64,000 bases of DNA from a bacterium (GCA_024231955.1 JAAEPZ010000433.1:1-64000), one strand, 5' to 3'; positions 8,264 through 17,746 are shown, numbered from the stretch's first letter. Program-made: numbers and translations. The notes: generated by a model from the sequence alone, not told the origin.

Positions 8264-10176
8264 CATTCACCTCCCTGATCGGTGGCCGGCAATTCGTCCA
8301 GGCGACTGATCAACTCGCGACCGGCAACAGCTCTATTGAGTTTATCCTTGATACGACCGGCGAAATACCGGATGCGCGCCCGCGTGTCGCCGGTTGCGGG
8401 TTCCTCGATATCGGGAAGCGCATAGGTGATGCCCGACGCCAGTTGTTCACCCCGCAGACAGGTCTGGAACAGTGGCCGACCGCCACCGCCGGCGACACTC
8501 CAGGAGCGAAGAATGGACAGGTCGAGTTCGCGCGGGTTCTCCGCCAGGAAAGCCGGCAACCAATCCAGCTCCTCGGGTGAGGGCATGTTGAATCCGGCTC
8601 GTTGCAGATAGCGCCAGTGACTGGTCAGAATCTCGGCCAGACGTATGCAGATGTCGGGATCCGGATTGAGACTGAGGAACGCATTGGCGCGACGCATGTG
8701 GACCAGTTGTTTGATCATCTCCGCCGGCAATCCGAATTTTCCCAGTTCAGCCCTGAGCTCCCAAGGGGTCAGGGGGAGATTGTCCCTAATCATCTGCCAG
8801 CGCTCGGCCGTCAGCGGCAGCGGTGGGAGATCGGTGTCAGGATACATGCGATCCGGACCGGGGAGGATCCGCTCAAAGCGGGTGGTGCCATCGTACCGCG
8901 CCTGACGGGTTTCACCAGGCACTCCGGCCAGGGCATCCTGAGCCCGCAATTCGATTTCGTTGAAGGCCGTCTCGACATCTTCACGAGAGCCCCAGACCAG
9001 GATGATCGGATCGGATTCGGGCGCCCCCAGCAGCTGACGGATTCGCTCCCACTCCATGTTCCTGGGGCCCGTGGTCATCTGCTCGGAGCAAACGAGATTG
9101 GGCTTCTTGTCCAGGCAGGCAATGACACGCACACGTCCCTTGAATTCACTCAGGAAAGCCACACCGGGCTGAATCTCGTTGAACAGGACATCGCCGAAAC
9201 CGGGCAGTTGGATGGCGCCGACGATCAACCCCTGCTCTCGGGCCTTCTCGATCGGACGATACTCGGTTCCGTCGAGCAATTCGGTTACTTCGAGACGGGG
9301 ACACTGATAACCGACGGCCTTGATCTGCCGCTCATTCAGGAGTACGTCCCTGATCTCCAGCAACCGCTTCTGACGAAAGGCTTCGATATGGGTCAGCTTG
9401 CCGATGGTCGGAATGCGGGAGACACCCTTGATCTCCACACGCGTGCCGCCGGTGACGCTGACGTTGACATCCTGGCGCCCGGCGCCGATGCCGGTGCGCA
9501 CCCGTCCGCTGCTGCGTGCCAGCTCCCGCAACGCCTGGGCCGCCTTTTCCACTTCGGCCGGAGTCCGGAGTTCTGGCCCGGTGACCATCTCGATCAGGGG
9601 CATGCCCAACCGGTCGGTCTTATATGTACGAAAGTGCCCCTCATCGGAGATCTCCCGACAGGAATCCTCCTCCAGCCCCAGTTGCAGAATACTCACCTGA
9701 CGTTTACCGACGGGGATGCTCCCCTGCACGCCCAGGATCGTGGTTCGCTGGAATCCCGTCGGGATGGAACCGTCCAGATACTGCTTGCGCGCAATGTGGA
9801 TTTCGCCAACCGCCTGCAAACCGAGCATCTGAGTGATCACCATAGCCCCCTCCAGAGCCTCATCGTTGAGGTGGAAGGGTGGGGCGTCATCCATTTCGTA
9901 AGTGCAGACACTCTCCCCGTGAAGTCGGTAGAGGATCTCCTTCTTCGTCTTGAACTCCATGAGCGCCGTGCCGTCGTACTCGCCCAGCTCGGACAGAGTG
10001 GGGCGCATGTGACGCAGAATCTCGGCATCGTACTCATTGGTGTACAAGCCCGCGGGGCAGTTGCAGAACAGCTTCTTTTTCGTCAGCAGCTGCTGATGGA
10101 TCTCCAGGCCCGACTTGAAGCCGATATTGGCGTAGTCGCGAGCGGCGAGGGTTCCGTACATGGGCAATTTGGCCAT
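8263..10176 (-). CDS. gatE: Glutamyl-tRNA(Gln) amidotransferase subunit E (archaeal-type GatE)
   Basis: GatE binds Glu-tRNA(Gln), activates the glutamate with ATP and completes amide transfer with ammonia from GatD. The 637-residue protein starts with a GatB/GatE catalytic core (GFKSGLEIHQQL, zinc-type CNC, MRPTLSELG, then DEEP-like MDDAPPFHLNDEAL, RKQYLDGS and DRLGMPLIEM). An AspRS-like GAD insertion follows at about 310-410 (PGFGDVLFNEIQPGVAFLSE), then a helical YqeY-like tail. The GAD insertion is the hallmark that separates archaeal GatE from bacterial GatB, which is about 480 residues long. The start at 10176 is preferred because GGAG lies six bases upstream; an ATG at 10188 is possible. 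It is first in the gatE-gatD operon. Confidence 0.93.
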   Translation of the reverse strand: MAKLPMYGTLAARDYANIGFKSGLEIHQQLLTKKKLFCNCPAGLYTNEYDAEILRHMRPTLSELGEYDGTALMEFKTKKEILYRLHGESVCTYEMDDAPPFHLNDEALEGAMVITQMLGLQAVGEIHIARKQYLDGSIPTGFQRTTILGVQGSIPVGKRQVSILQLGLEEDSCREISDEGHFRTYKTDRLGMPLIEMVTGPELRTPAEVEKAAQALRELARSSGRVRTGIGAGRQDVNVSVTGGTRVEIKGVSRIPTIGKLTHIEAFRQKRLLEIRDVLLNERQIKAVGYQCPRLEVTELLDGTEYRPIEKAREQGLIVGAIQLPGFGDVLFNEIQPGVAFLSEFKGRVRVIACLDKKPNLVCSEQMTTGPRNMEWERIRQLLGAPESDPIILVWGSREDVETAFNEIELRAQDALAGVPGETRQARYDGTTRFERILPGPDRMYPDTDLPPLPLTAERWQMIRDNLPLTPWELRAELGKFGLPAEMIKQLVHMRRANAFLSLNPDPDICIRLAEILTSHWRYLQRAGFNMPSPEELDWLPAFLAENPRELDLSILRSWSVAGGGGRPLFQTCLRGEQLASGITYALPDIEEPATGDTRARIRYFAGRIKDKLNRAVAGRELISRLDELPATDQGGE

Positions 10177-10577
10177 ACAGGTCTCCATTACTGAACTAGC
10201 GAACGGCTAGGTGATTACCGGGCAAGGTATATGGGGGCGCACCCTTTTTCCACCCCCAATAGACAGCGGGGAGCGCTTTCCCAGGTGGAAATCCTGTCCC
10301 GCTCACAGACCTCACCTCCGAGAGGCTCCGCAATATTCCGGCTTAAGACATGAGGGCCCTATCCTGTTGATAACATGGATGATAGAGAGTCGCCCCTCAC
10401 AGTCTCCAACCCGAGCTGAGTTCGTGAATTGGGAGTACTCTCCCGGAAGGGGTGTACCTGCCATCTCAATACTGCTAGACTGCCGGGCGCATCGGCCCAT
10501 ATTGCGGATATCGGCAGTGGGTGATGCGCGAGCCCGGAATACCTCCGCCCCAATGATTCACCCGAAAGGACATCGCC
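10177..10577. other. Divergent intergenic region (about 400 bases) between gatE and the dUTPase-like gene
   Basis: The region separates two divergently transcribed genes, so it must carry both promoters. No operator, riboswitch or RNA gene was recognised. Open frames inside it have no ribosome binding site and no domain signature. Confidence 0.4.
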
Positions 10578-10982
10578 GTGAAGGATTTGCTCACCGAGAT
10601 CTTCGACATGCAGGCCGATCTCAACCGCTACACCCTGGAGCAGAACGACCAGGGCATCGCCTACGATGACATCCCCAAGGATCGCGCCCTCCAGAACCAA
10701 TGGATCCGCAACTACTCTCTGGCCATGACGCAGGAGATTTCCGAGATGATCGACTCCACCAACTGGAAATGGTGGCGTACGAAGGTCGATCTGTTCGATG
10801 AGCAGAATCTGAAGGTCGAGTTGGTGGACATTCTCCATTTCTGGGTCAGCGCCTGCCAAGTAATGGGGCTGTCGGCCGAGGATGTTCATCGCATGTACAT
10901 GCAGAAGAACGCCATCAACCGCAAGCGTCAGGATTCCGGCTATATCGAAAAGGACGAGTCCGACAATCGGAGCATCAAATAG
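10578..10982 (+). CDS. Dimeric dUTPase-like all-alpha NTP pyrophosphatase
   Basis: A 134-residue all-helical protein of the dimeric dUTPase/MazG-like superfamily. Such enzymes hydrolyse dUTP or another NTP to the monophosphate and pyrophosphate, keeping uracil out of DNA. The metal-binding helices are visible: QEISEMIDSTNWKWW, then ELVDILHFWVSA, then a basic segment KNAINRKRQDSGY that resembles the phosphate-binding end of dimeric dUTPases. The start is a GTG with GAAAGGA seven bases upstream. It stands alone, divergent from gatE. Substrate preference cannot be read from sequence, but the ELVDxxHF and NxxNRxRQ pattern favours dUTP/dUDP. Confidence 0.8.
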   Translation: MKDLLTEIFDMQADLNRYTLEQNDQGIAYDDIPKDRALQNQWIRNYSLAMTQEISEMIDSTNWKWWRTKVDLFDEQNLKVELVDILHFWVSACQVMGLSAEDVHRMYMQKNAINRKRQDSGYIEKDESDNRSIK

Positions 10983-11009
10983 GCCGGACGCAGTCAGATC
11001 AGATCGAAC

Positions 11010-11045
11010 GGAGGGTCCGGTGCTATCGGACCCTCCTCCATTTTC
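11010..11045 (+). terminator. Terminator between the dUTPase-like gene and the convergent DUF456 gene
   Basis: A 10-base perfect stem, GGAGGGTCCG with its complement, and a 7-base loop are followed by CCTCCATTTT. It lies between two convergent stop codons and may serve both. Confidence 0.75.
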
Positions 11046-11562
11046 AATGTGTGCGGATGATGATGTAGGCCATGATGCCCATGCCGACCGATACCTTGAA
11101 CAGAGCGGCCAGGAGCTTGCCGATGAATGCTCCCCAACCGGCGCGGAGGACCTCGTCGTCAATGCGACGCAGGTGCCAGGTCTCCAGGAGCACGGCACCC
11201 ACGGCTGATCCGATGAAGGCGCCGATGAGCGATCCGATCAGCGGCAGTACGGCCGTGCCGAGAATAACACCTGTAATCCCGCCGATGAACGCACCACCGA
11301 CCCCCCACCAGGACGCACCGTATTTCCGGGCCATGACCGACCCCAACGCAGCCTCCACGACCTCGGCAAGGATCACCATGGCCAGCATGATGATCAGAGC
11401 CAGCCAGCTGATTGCCTGGAAATGTCCAAGCCAGGCCGTGAGCAGCGCCAGGGCGAGCATGATGAAATTACCGGGAATACCCATAGGGATGAGGATAAGG
11501 CAGGTGAGGAGCGCCAGATCCAGGGCCGCGAGGCCGGCGATTTTTAGAATTGTGTGCAACAT
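11044..11562 (-). CDS. DUF456-family membrane protein
   Basis: A small integral membrane protein with about five hydrophobic helices. The DUF456 signature is visible: a GIPGNFIML stretch in the first half, then SVMARKYGASWWGVGGAFIG, a glycine-rich ITGVILGTAVLPLIGSLIGAF segment, and a charged LETWHLRRIDDEVLRAGWGAFIG loop. The function of the family is not known. The chosen start gives 172 residues and begins at the first hydrophobic helix. A longer frame to 11676 exists, but its extra 38 residues are not family-like. No strong ribosome binding site marks either start. It is convergent with the dUTPase-like gene. Confidence 0.7.
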   Translation of the reverse strand: MLHTILKIAGLAALDLALLTCLILIPMGIPGNFIMLALALLTAWLGHFQAISWLALIIMLAMVILAEVVEAALGSVMARKYGASWWGVGGAFIGGITGVILGTAVLPLIGSLIGAFIGSAVGAVLLETWHLRRIDDEVLRAGWGAFIGKLLAALFKVSVGMGIMAYIIIRTH

Positions 11563-11678
11563 GGCAGCTATACGTAGCCTATTAGCCGTTGTTTCGGCAA
11601 CGTCAAATACTTGCTCCCGCTTGAGTGCTTGCAGTTCGCCCATGCTGAAAATCGCTGCGGCGGCACCTGCCCTCAACA

Positions 11679-11711
11679 GAAAGCCCCCTCACCTTATGAA
11701 GTGAGGAGGCT
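11679..11711 (-). terminator. Terminator downstream of the BlaR1-like gene
   Basis: On the minus strand a stem made of AGCCTCCTCAC and GTGAGGGGGCT (one wobble pair), with an 8-base loop, is followed by TTTCT, 25 bases past the stop codon at 11736. Confidence 0.75.
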
Positions 11712-11735
11712 GTTATTCGGATAGGTACCGAGAAT

Positions 11736-13367
11736 CTAGTCTATTTTGGTGTGTTGCGGCGACGTTGACGAGGATGCCTCGCCCGACTTGGTCTCGTCCC
11801 ATTTCATGTCTCTCACGATGATGTCGTCCGGACTCCAGGTCACACTTTCACTCTCGATCGCCTTTTGCAGACGCTTCAGGATCATCTTCGCCTGCTTCTC
11901 CACTTGGGAGCCCAGCGTCAGAGACCTCTGATAGAACTTGCTCGCGAGAGCATATTCACCTTTGTGGACATAGGCCTCACCCATGCTGTCGTATACGTTC
12001 CAGGCTTCGGGATAAAGGGCGACGTTGATTTTGAAGACCGTCAGAGCCTCATCGATCATCTGCTTACCCAGGAACTCATAACCCAGTTGGTTGAATTCGC
12101 TCTCCTTGAAATAGATCTTCCCCTTGGGCTCACTCTTCAGCGCCTTGAAGGTCCTCTTGCCGGCGTCGAGACCATCCGCATAGATACTCTCGCCAACGCG
12201 CCAGGCCGCGGAGTTCCGTTGCTTGTCACTCTTGCTCTTGGTCTTTTCCTTCAGCTCCTCGCTCTTCATCTTCGTCTCAGTCAACGGCACCTTGGCCGGC
12301 TCCACAGAATCCCAGAAACCGAAGGCAGAGAGCGGCAGGGCCAGCGCCACGACGATCAGAACGACACTCATCGTAGAGCGTCTGCTTTTCCCCTGTCGCT
12401 CGACACTCGGATCCAGGATGAACAGCAACCGATCCTTCAGGTTCGACCCCTGGGAGATGCGGGTGCTCTGGAAGGCCGGCACCGGCGTTTTGCTGTAGTC
12501 GGCGGCAATCTCCATGAGTTGCATGGCATAGTCGGAGGGCTTGGCTCCGATATTCAGAACGACATTGTCGCAATCCCGCTCACGTTCGATCCGCAGGTGC
12601 TTGACCGCATACCAGACAAGCGGGTTGAACCAGTACAGCACCATTACCAGACCGGCCAGGATCTCGATCAGGCTGTCCCAGCGCTTGATATGGGCCAATT
12701 CGTGCGACAGCACCAGGCGTCGTCGCGAATCGGACCACTCCTCCGCATCTATGGGGAAAATGACCACCGGCCGGAACACGCCGAGAGTAATGCCGGCACG
12801 GATATGGGGTGAGCGCAAGAGGTAGACATTGCGCTCCAGCCCCATCGTACGGCTGAGTTTGGTCAGCAGATCCTGCCAGGAGCGATCTGTCGGCACGGCT
12901 TTGCGCATGATCCGACGCAGTTGCAGGTCGGACGCAATCAACCAGGCCGCCATCATCATCAAACCGACCGTCCAGATCAGCACGATGAAGTGAGGTAGGC
13001 TCATCGAGAGCCAGAAGGGTTTACTGATATCCAGATCCATCGAACCCGGAATCTGCGGGCCTATCAAGCCGTCTTCGGCGAGCAGAGCCTGAAGCTCTGC
13101 ATCGGATATCGGCACAGGCTCCTCGTAACTCCAGAAACGGGGATCGGGGAAAAGCGATAAACCGTACTCCGGTACGATCAGGGAGAGCAGCGGCAATGCC
13201 AGCAGGGCAATCAGGGTGCCAACCCAAATCTGATTGCGAAGAGAGGCGGACGAGCGGCGCAAGGCACCGATAATCAACAGAGCAAAAAGGCAGATCAGCG
13301 CGCCTTTCAGGTTGATATCGATCATCAGCCGCAAGGCCTCGAACCAGGGGATTTCGGCAAAACTCAT
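11736..13367 (-). CDS. BlaR1/MecR1-like M56 membrane metalloprotease with TPR C-terminus
   Basis: This is a signal-transducing membrane zinc protease paired with the BlaI-type repressor directly upstream. The 543 residues show about four N-terminal membrane helices, the gluzincin motif HELAHIKRWD (about residue 225), a following NPLVWYAVKHLRIERERDCD segment typical of peptidase family M56, and another membrane helix near 340. In BlaR1 the C-terminus is a penicillin-binding sensor. Here it is replaced by a charged linker and tetratricopeptide-like helices (about 420-520, NVYDSMGEAYVHKGEYALAS). The signal is therefore unlikely to be a beta-lactam. Its ATG follows the repressor stop codon with no gap, so the two are translated together. 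Confidence 0.85.
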   Translation of the reverse strand: MSFAEIPWFEALRLMIDINLKGALICLFALLIIGALRRSSASLRNQIWVGTLIALLALPLLSLIVPEYGLSLFPDPRFWSYEEPVPISDAELQALLAEDGLIGPQIPGSMDLDISKPFWLSMSLPHFIVLIWTVGLMMMAAWLIASDLQLRRIMRKAVPTDRSWQDLLTKLSRTMGLERNVYLLRSPHIRAGITLGVFRPVVIFPIDAEEWSDSRRRLVLSHELAHIKRWDSLIEILAGLVMVLYWFNPLVWYAVKHLRIERERDCDNVVLNIGAKPSDYAMQLMEIAADYSKTPVPAFQSTRISQGSNLKDRLLFILDPSVERQGKSRRSTMSVVLIVVALALPLSAFGFWDSVEPAKVPLTETKMKSEELKEKTKSKSDKQRNSAAWRVGESIYADGLDAGKRTFKALKSEPKGKIYFKESEFNQLGYEFLGKQMIDEALTVFKINVALYPEAWNVYDSMGEAYVHKGEYALASKFYQRSLTLGSQVEKQAKMILKRLQKAIESESVTWSPDDIIVRDMKWDETKSGEASSSTSPQHTKID

Positions 13368-13763
13368 TTAGCGACCTTCCGCGCGAGATTTCTCGATCAG
13401 GTCTGCGATCCTCTCTCTATCCTCATTGGACAAGTTCGATTCCGTCTGCTTCAGGATAGAGATAACCGCATTGGCCTCCGCACCTTTGAAGAAAGTGTCG
13501 AGGACATTCTCCAGAGCGGTTTTCCTGGCCTTCGCCACCGAGATAGTCGGGTAATACAGAAAACGACCTTTGATGCGTTCGTGATAAAGATACCCCTTGC
13601 TCTCAAGGACATTGAGCATCGTCCTGACCGTGGCGTTGACCGCTTTGCCGGGCAGAGAATCCATAACCTCTACCGCGGTCGCTTTACCCTGGCGATAGAT
13701 GATGTCCATGATCTGTCGCTCTCTGCGGGTTAGGTTGCTGATATCGGGCTTATTCTGAGACAT
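13368..13763 (-). CDS. BlaI/MecI-family transcriptional repressor
   Basis: A 131-residue winged-helix repressor. The DNA-binding part is LTRRERQIMDIIYRQGKAT followed by the recognition region NATVRTMLNVLESKGYL and a basic wing (HERIKGRFLYYP). The C-terminal helices (residues 80-131) form the dimer domain that is cut by the partner protease in BlaI/BlaR1 systems. It heads a two-gene operon with the M56 protease. A matching operator lies 76 bases upstream, so the pair is probably autorepressed. The regulated target may be only this operon, because no beta-lactamase gene is nearby. Confidence 0.9.
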   Translation of the reverse strand: MSQNKPDISNLTRRERQIMDIIYRQGKATAVEVMDSLPGKAVNATVRTMLNVLESKGYLYHERIKGRFLYYPTISVAKARKTALENVLDTFFKGAEANAVISILKQTESNLSNEDRERIADLIEKSRAEGR

Positions 13764-13838
13764 TTTTTTCCTCTCGGATCAATTGCCCACCACGACCGTG
13801 CTTGGAGCGGTCCTGATCAGGCTGAACGTGGGGAACCA

Positions 13839-13848
13839 TACATGTGTA
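13839..13848 (-). promoter_or_regulatory. BlaI/MecI-type operator
   Basis: TACATGTGTA fits the TACA-N2-TGTA core known from bla and mec operators, extended to ATACA/TGTAT arms. It lies upstream of the repressor gene and directly downstream of a possible -10 element, a position where a bound dimer would block transcription. Confidence 0.65.
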
Positions 13849-13849
13849 T

Positions 13850-13878
13850 AAGGTAACATTCCCGGAAAACCGTGTCAA
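13850..13878 (-). promoter_or_regulatory. Possible promoter of the blaI-like/blaR1-like operon
   Basis: On the minus strand TTGACA (13878-13873) is separated by 17 bases from a weak -10, TACCTT (13855-13850). The -35 is a perfect consensus; the -10 matches poorly. The adjacent operator supports the assignment. Confidence 0.45.
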
Positions 13879-14008
13879 GGTTACGATGCCGGGCAGCAAC
13901 AGGGGAGGGGTATATAACGGCTTTGAAGTCCTTATGATAGATCATTCGATCAGAATATGACTGAGGGCCCCTGGACGCTGACGAACAGCCCCGAAGCGGT
14001 GTAACGGA

Positions 14009-16378
14009 TCAGCGAATCAGTGAGCGATCAAGCAGGGGCTGTTCGATTTTATCATAGAGGTCAATGGGATTGATGGGTTTGGCGAGGTAGTCATCCATTC
14101 CGGCTCCGAGGCATATCTCCAGGTCACCCTTCATTGCGTTCGCAGTCAGGGCAATGATCCGGATGTGGCCGCTATTGGTCCTCTCCTCCCATTCACGGAT
14201 GGTGCGGGTAGCCGTCAGGCCATCCATGACCGGCATCTGGACATCCATGAGCACGAGGTCGAACATCTCGGTCTGCACCCTCTCGCAACCTATCAGTCCG
14301 TTATCCGCCACAGAAACATCATGTCCATGTTTCTCGAGCAGGCGCACCACGATCTTCTGGTTGACGATGTTATCCTCGATAACCAGGATTTTACGGATGG
14401 GGAGGTCGCTTTCGGTTTCACCCGGTCCGATCTCAATCTCCCGCTTGCCGACGGGGAACAGAAGAGCCTCCAGTTTCTCGACAAGATCATCGGCGAATAC
14501 CGGCTTTATCAGGTACAGGGGCTGTTTGAGTTCGGAGGTGAGCTCACGCCCCTCCTTCCTGTTTGCCGCCGTCAACATCAGCATCATCCGCGTATAGGGG
14601 CTAAGCTCCTCATTTACCCTGCGGGCGGTGACGAACGTGTTCTCGATTCCATCGAATGTGTCGAGGAGAATCACATCGAACGGCTGGTCGTTCCTAGATG
14701 TTCTCAGTTGCAGAAGCAGCTCCAGTTCGGTCCGGACCATGAACGGCCGACATCCGATCTCCTTGAGCATTTTCCCGATTTGCTGACTCGTCTTCCGATT
14801 GTCATCCAGGACCAGCACCCTCATCCCGCCCAGGGAGGCAACCGCCATGGAGGACACTTCGGGTTGCATGATCCTGCCGAACTGAACGTCGAAGGAGAAG
14901 ATACTGCCCCGCCCCACTTCGCTCTCGACCTTGATTTGCCCCCCCATCATTTCGACAAGCTGTGTGGAGATGGTCAGCCCCAGGCCGGTGCCTCCGAAAT
15001 TGCGCGAGGTGGAACCATCGGCCTGGGTGAAGGAATCGAAAATCTGGCCCAGACGCTCTTCAGGGATGCCGATGCCCGTATCCTGAACGGCAAACGAGAG
15101 GTGAACGCAATCCTCACTCTGACTGACGAATTCGACGATGATGGTTATCTCACCCTGCTTCGTGAATTTGACTGCGTTGCTGACGAGATTGACGAGAATC
15201 TGGCGCAGGCGGGCAGGATCCCCCGAAACCAGACGCGGGACATTGCGGCGGATGTCGCAGATCAACTCGAGTCCAGTCTCGTGAGAGCGGAATGCCAGCG
15301 TTTTGATTATGGCCTTGATCGTATGGAACAGGTCGAATTCCACCGATTCGAGATCAAGTTTGCCGGCCTCGATCTTGGAAAAATCGAGAATATCATTGAG
15401 CAATCCGAGCAATGCTCCGGCGGAATTCCTGACCGTGTCCAGGTCCTCACGTTGCTGGTCGGTCAGCTTGGTATCCAAAGTCAGATCAGTCATACCGATG
15501 ATGGCGTTCATCGGCGTCCTGATCTCGTGGCTCATATTGGCGAGGAATTCACTCTTCTGACGCACGGCCTCCTGGGCTTTGTCTATAGCCTCCTGAAGAT
15601 CGCAATTGGTCTCCTGCAGCTCAGCCGTACGCATCTTCACTTTGGCTTCCAGCGCATCTCTGTGACGGGCCAGCAGGCGATCCCTGTTTTCAATCTCACT
15701 CAACATGCTGTTGAATGCATCGGTAAACACACCCAACTCATCATTGGATTGCTTGACCGCCCTCACGGAATATCTGTTCTCCTGCGTAACCTGATCGACC
15801 ACACTCATCAGATGGAGGATCGGTCCCGAAACGATCCTTTGCAGTCGGTTTGAGAGGAGCAGCGCGAGGAGCAGGGCCACGGGCAGGACAACCAGGAAGA
15901 TCAAACCAATCCTTCTCTGATGCGCCCTCATAGTGGACATGTCGGCCTGAATGAAGACGGTGCCGATCTGATCGCCATCCAGATCTACCGGAGATGCTAC
16001 GAGGAAATGGCCGTCAACGATCTCGAACTCCCCCTCGATCAGCTTCATCTCAACGGATTGCGCCTCCTCGTCGCGGTAGTACCGGACGAAGATCTCATTA
16101 TCCACATGGACAATCATAGCCTGCACAATCTCGGCTTCGGTATTGAGAGCCGAGAGGATCTCCATGCCGGTATCGGGGTCCATGAAAACCAGAGCAGCGG
16201 AGCTGTTCGAACCGATGATGGTCGCCTGGGTTTTGAGATGAGCGACGGTCTCGTTGCGGAAGTTGATATTGTCCTGCAACAGAAACAGGGTCGCGAGGAA
16301 CAGGAGCGTCAGGGAGCTTGTGACCAGAGTCAACATGTTGAGCTTCTGTTTGATGGACATCCGCTTCAGGTGGTTCAT
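14009..16378 (-). CDS. CHASE8-HAMP hybrid histidine kinase with two receiver domains
   Basis: This is a 789-residue inner-membrane sensor kinase. In order: first membrane helix (about 15-35); a CHASE8 periplasmic sensor (about 38-145, [20 protein letters not shown]); second membrane helix (about 158-180); HAMP (about 180-235); coiled coil; HisKA with [14 protein letters not shown] (phospho-acceptor His); HATPase with N, G1 and G2 boxes ([23 protein letters not shown]); a first receiver (DDN...LLDTFDG...KP); and a second receiver (EDN...[11 protein letters not shown]...KP). CHASE8 is best known from the diguanylate cyclase YfiN, controlled by YfiR. A YfiR-family gene sits nine bases upstream, so that pairing is kept with a kinase output. 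The target response is unknown. Confidence 0.9.
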   Translation of the reverse strand: MNHLKRMSIKQKLNMLTLVTSSLTLLFLATLFLLQDNINFRNETVAHLKTQATIIGSNSSAALVFMDPDTGMEILSALNTEAEIVQAMIVHVDNEIFVRYYRDEEAQSVEMKLIEGEFEIVDGHFLVASPVDLDGDQIGTVFIQADMSTMRAHQRRIGLIFLVVLPVALLLALLLSNRLQRIVSGPILHLMSVVDQVTQENRYSVRAVKQSNDELGVFTDAFNSMLSEIENRDRLLARHRDALEAKVKMRTAELQETNCDLQEAIDKAQEAVRQKSEFLANMSHEIRTPMNAIIGMTDLTLDTKLTDQQREDLDTVRNSAGALLGLLNDILDFSKIEAGKLDLESVEFDLFHTIKAIIKTLAFRSHETGLELICDIRRNVPRLVSGDPARLRQILVNLVSNAVKFTKQGEITIIVEFVSQSEDCVHLSFAVQDTGIGIPEERLGQIFDSFTQADGSTSRNFGGTGLGLTISTQLVEMMGGQIKVESEVGRGSIFSFDVQFGRIMQPEVSSMAVASLGGMRVLVLDDNRKTSQQIGKMLKEIGCRPFMVRTELELLLQLRTSRNDQPFDVILLDTFDGIENTFVTARRVNEELSPYTRMMLMLTAANRKEGRELTSELKQPLYLIKPVFADDLVEKLEALLFPVGKREIEIGPGETESDLPIRKILVIEDNIVNQKIVVRLLEKHGHDVSVADNGLIGCERVQTEMFDLVLMDVQMPVMDGLTATRTIREWEERTNSGHIRIIALTANAMKGDLEICLGAGMDDYLAKPINPIDLYDKIEQPLLDRSLIR

Positions 16379-16386
16379 ATCAGCCC

Positions 16387-16977
16387 CTATTCATAGATCA
16401 CGTCTGTTGCCAGACGGAGAATTTTCGAGCTGATTTTCAGACCGGCTTTTTCGGCTCTGCCGGCATGGATACGGAAGCGGATCCTTTGATCCTCCATGAA
16501 GAACTCTACGATACCTCCATTTTCGATGACCTTATCGTCTTCACCGACCAGGAGAATAGGCAGACCCGCCAACTCCTTGATCATTTTCAGTTCACTGGAG
16601 CCTGCAAACAGAATGCGGCAGCCCTTGATCTCCTCCAACCCGGAGCAATACCTCACCGTCAGCGTGTGCCCCTTGACGGTTTTCCCCAAAATCGTGGAAT
16701 CGAGGGCATCTCCAAATGGATCCTCACCATAGATGCCCAGAATGAATTCCCCTGAGTCGGATCCCTTCTCGGGCCATTCGATGAATTTTGCGAAGTTATA
16801 AAGGAAGGCGGCTTTCAGTCTGTATTCGGTGATTTGAGCGTGCCCCTGGATCGATACCGACAATACGCACAGGGTGAGCAGAAACAGGACAGCACATAAC
16901 CGGATACGGTAGAGTACAGTCCCCAAGTTATGGATCCCGGGAATCCGAATATTTTCAAGCATCCAGGATGGCTTCAT
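16387..16977 (-). CDS. YfiR-family periplasmic protein
   Basis: A 196-residue exported protein of the YfiR/DUF4154 family. A hydrophobic signal segment (about 25-47) is followed by the family opening [19 protein letters not shown], then [16 protein letters not shown], a KGCRILFAG motif and PILLVGEDD. The C-terminal [18 protein letters not shown] is also typical. In Pseudomonas, YfiR binds the periplasmic CHASE8 domain of YfiN and holds it inactive. The downstream gene here encodes a CHASE8 histidine kinase, so this protein probably controls that kinase. It is the first gene of the two-gene operon. The start is uncertain because of the unusually long region before the signal helix. Confidence 0.85.
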   Translation of the reverse strand: MKPSWMLENIRIPGIHNLGTVLYRIRLCAVLFLLTLCVLSVSIQGHAQITEYRLKAAFLYNFAKFIEWPEKGSDSGEFILGIYGEDPFGDALDSTILGKTVKGHTLTVRYCSGLEEIKGCRILFAGSSELKMIKELAGLPILLVGEDDKVIENGGIVEFFMEDQRIRFRIHAGRAEKAGLKISSKILRLATDVIYE

Positions 16978-17746
16978 TACATCTCGCTCATTAGATGCGA
17001 TAGCCTTCGCGATCAGTTGCCTTCACAAGAAGGCCGATTGACGAAGTCCCACTCATTCTTTGCATTCCTGCGACATTCATATCGGCACCCTCGGCGCCCG
17101 TCTGAACGCGATATCACAGACAACCCTGCCGAAAAAACATTCAGATATGACAGTACCTAATCACTTTTCTCACATTTTTGAAATACACCATCAGGTTTTC
17201 AGATATCGATCCGATATACAGAGAGCAAGAAGCTCCGCAAACCACCGACCAGACTTACAGGTCAAGGGGCGACACCTTCGAGCGTGGACTTCAGAGATGT
17301 CGCTGAAATACATCTGCAGCGACTACTCCCGCATCCCTAATCGAAGTTCACGACAGCTTGGTCCCCGTCAACATGACGGGGATTTTTCATATTTGCATTT
17401 AGGGGGGTATCAGGATCCTGCTCATAGTATGCAGGCAATAAATAGAAACGATTATTGCAGTATTCATTCAAGTCGAAAGATATATGTGTCGAAGACAAAA
17501 CAAGACAGTCTTTGCATTCAGATATAAGTAGAAAGATGAATCGAGGTATTACTCGCCATTGTGTTGACGGACTGGGAGCCATCACTTCATATCAGGGCTG
17601 CTCATTTTCTTGCCATATGACTCCCACCAACTTGAATCGCATTCTGATCGGGTGATAACATCGCACCATTCGGGGCTTTGCCAGTCCTGAAGTGGATTTA
17701 CCTCCATCTTCAGAACGTAATGGGAGCGGCATTCGAATTGGGGAAT
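16978..17746. other. Gene-poor, AT-richer stretch of about 770 bases
   Basis: This region lies between divergent genes and contains no credible protein gene. The longest open frame (17060-17527) has no ribosome binding site, no domain and unusual composition. It contains one good hairpin-plus-T-run at 17363-17387, listed separately, with no gene in front of it. Confidence 0.5.
17363..17387 (+). terminator. Orphan rho-independent terminator (possible small RNA 3' end)
   Basis: CCCCGTCA and TGACGGGG form an 8-base perfect stem with an ACA loop, followed by ATTTTT. No protein gene ends upstream on this strand, so it may close a small RNA transcribed from within 17000-17360. Confidence 0.6.

Noticed and set aside
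6842..8278. Plus-strand frame of 478 codons opposite gatD
   Set aside because: It mirrors gatD almost exactly in extent and has no independent signals.
8602..10194. Plus-strand open frame of 530 codons opposite gatE
   Set aside because: GatE on the minus strand is certain by motifs; the plus frame has no recognisable family and compositional bias typical of a shadow.
17060..17527. 155-codon frame in the gene-poor region
   Set aside because: No ribosome binding site, no domain, and it runs through the orphan terminator hairpin.
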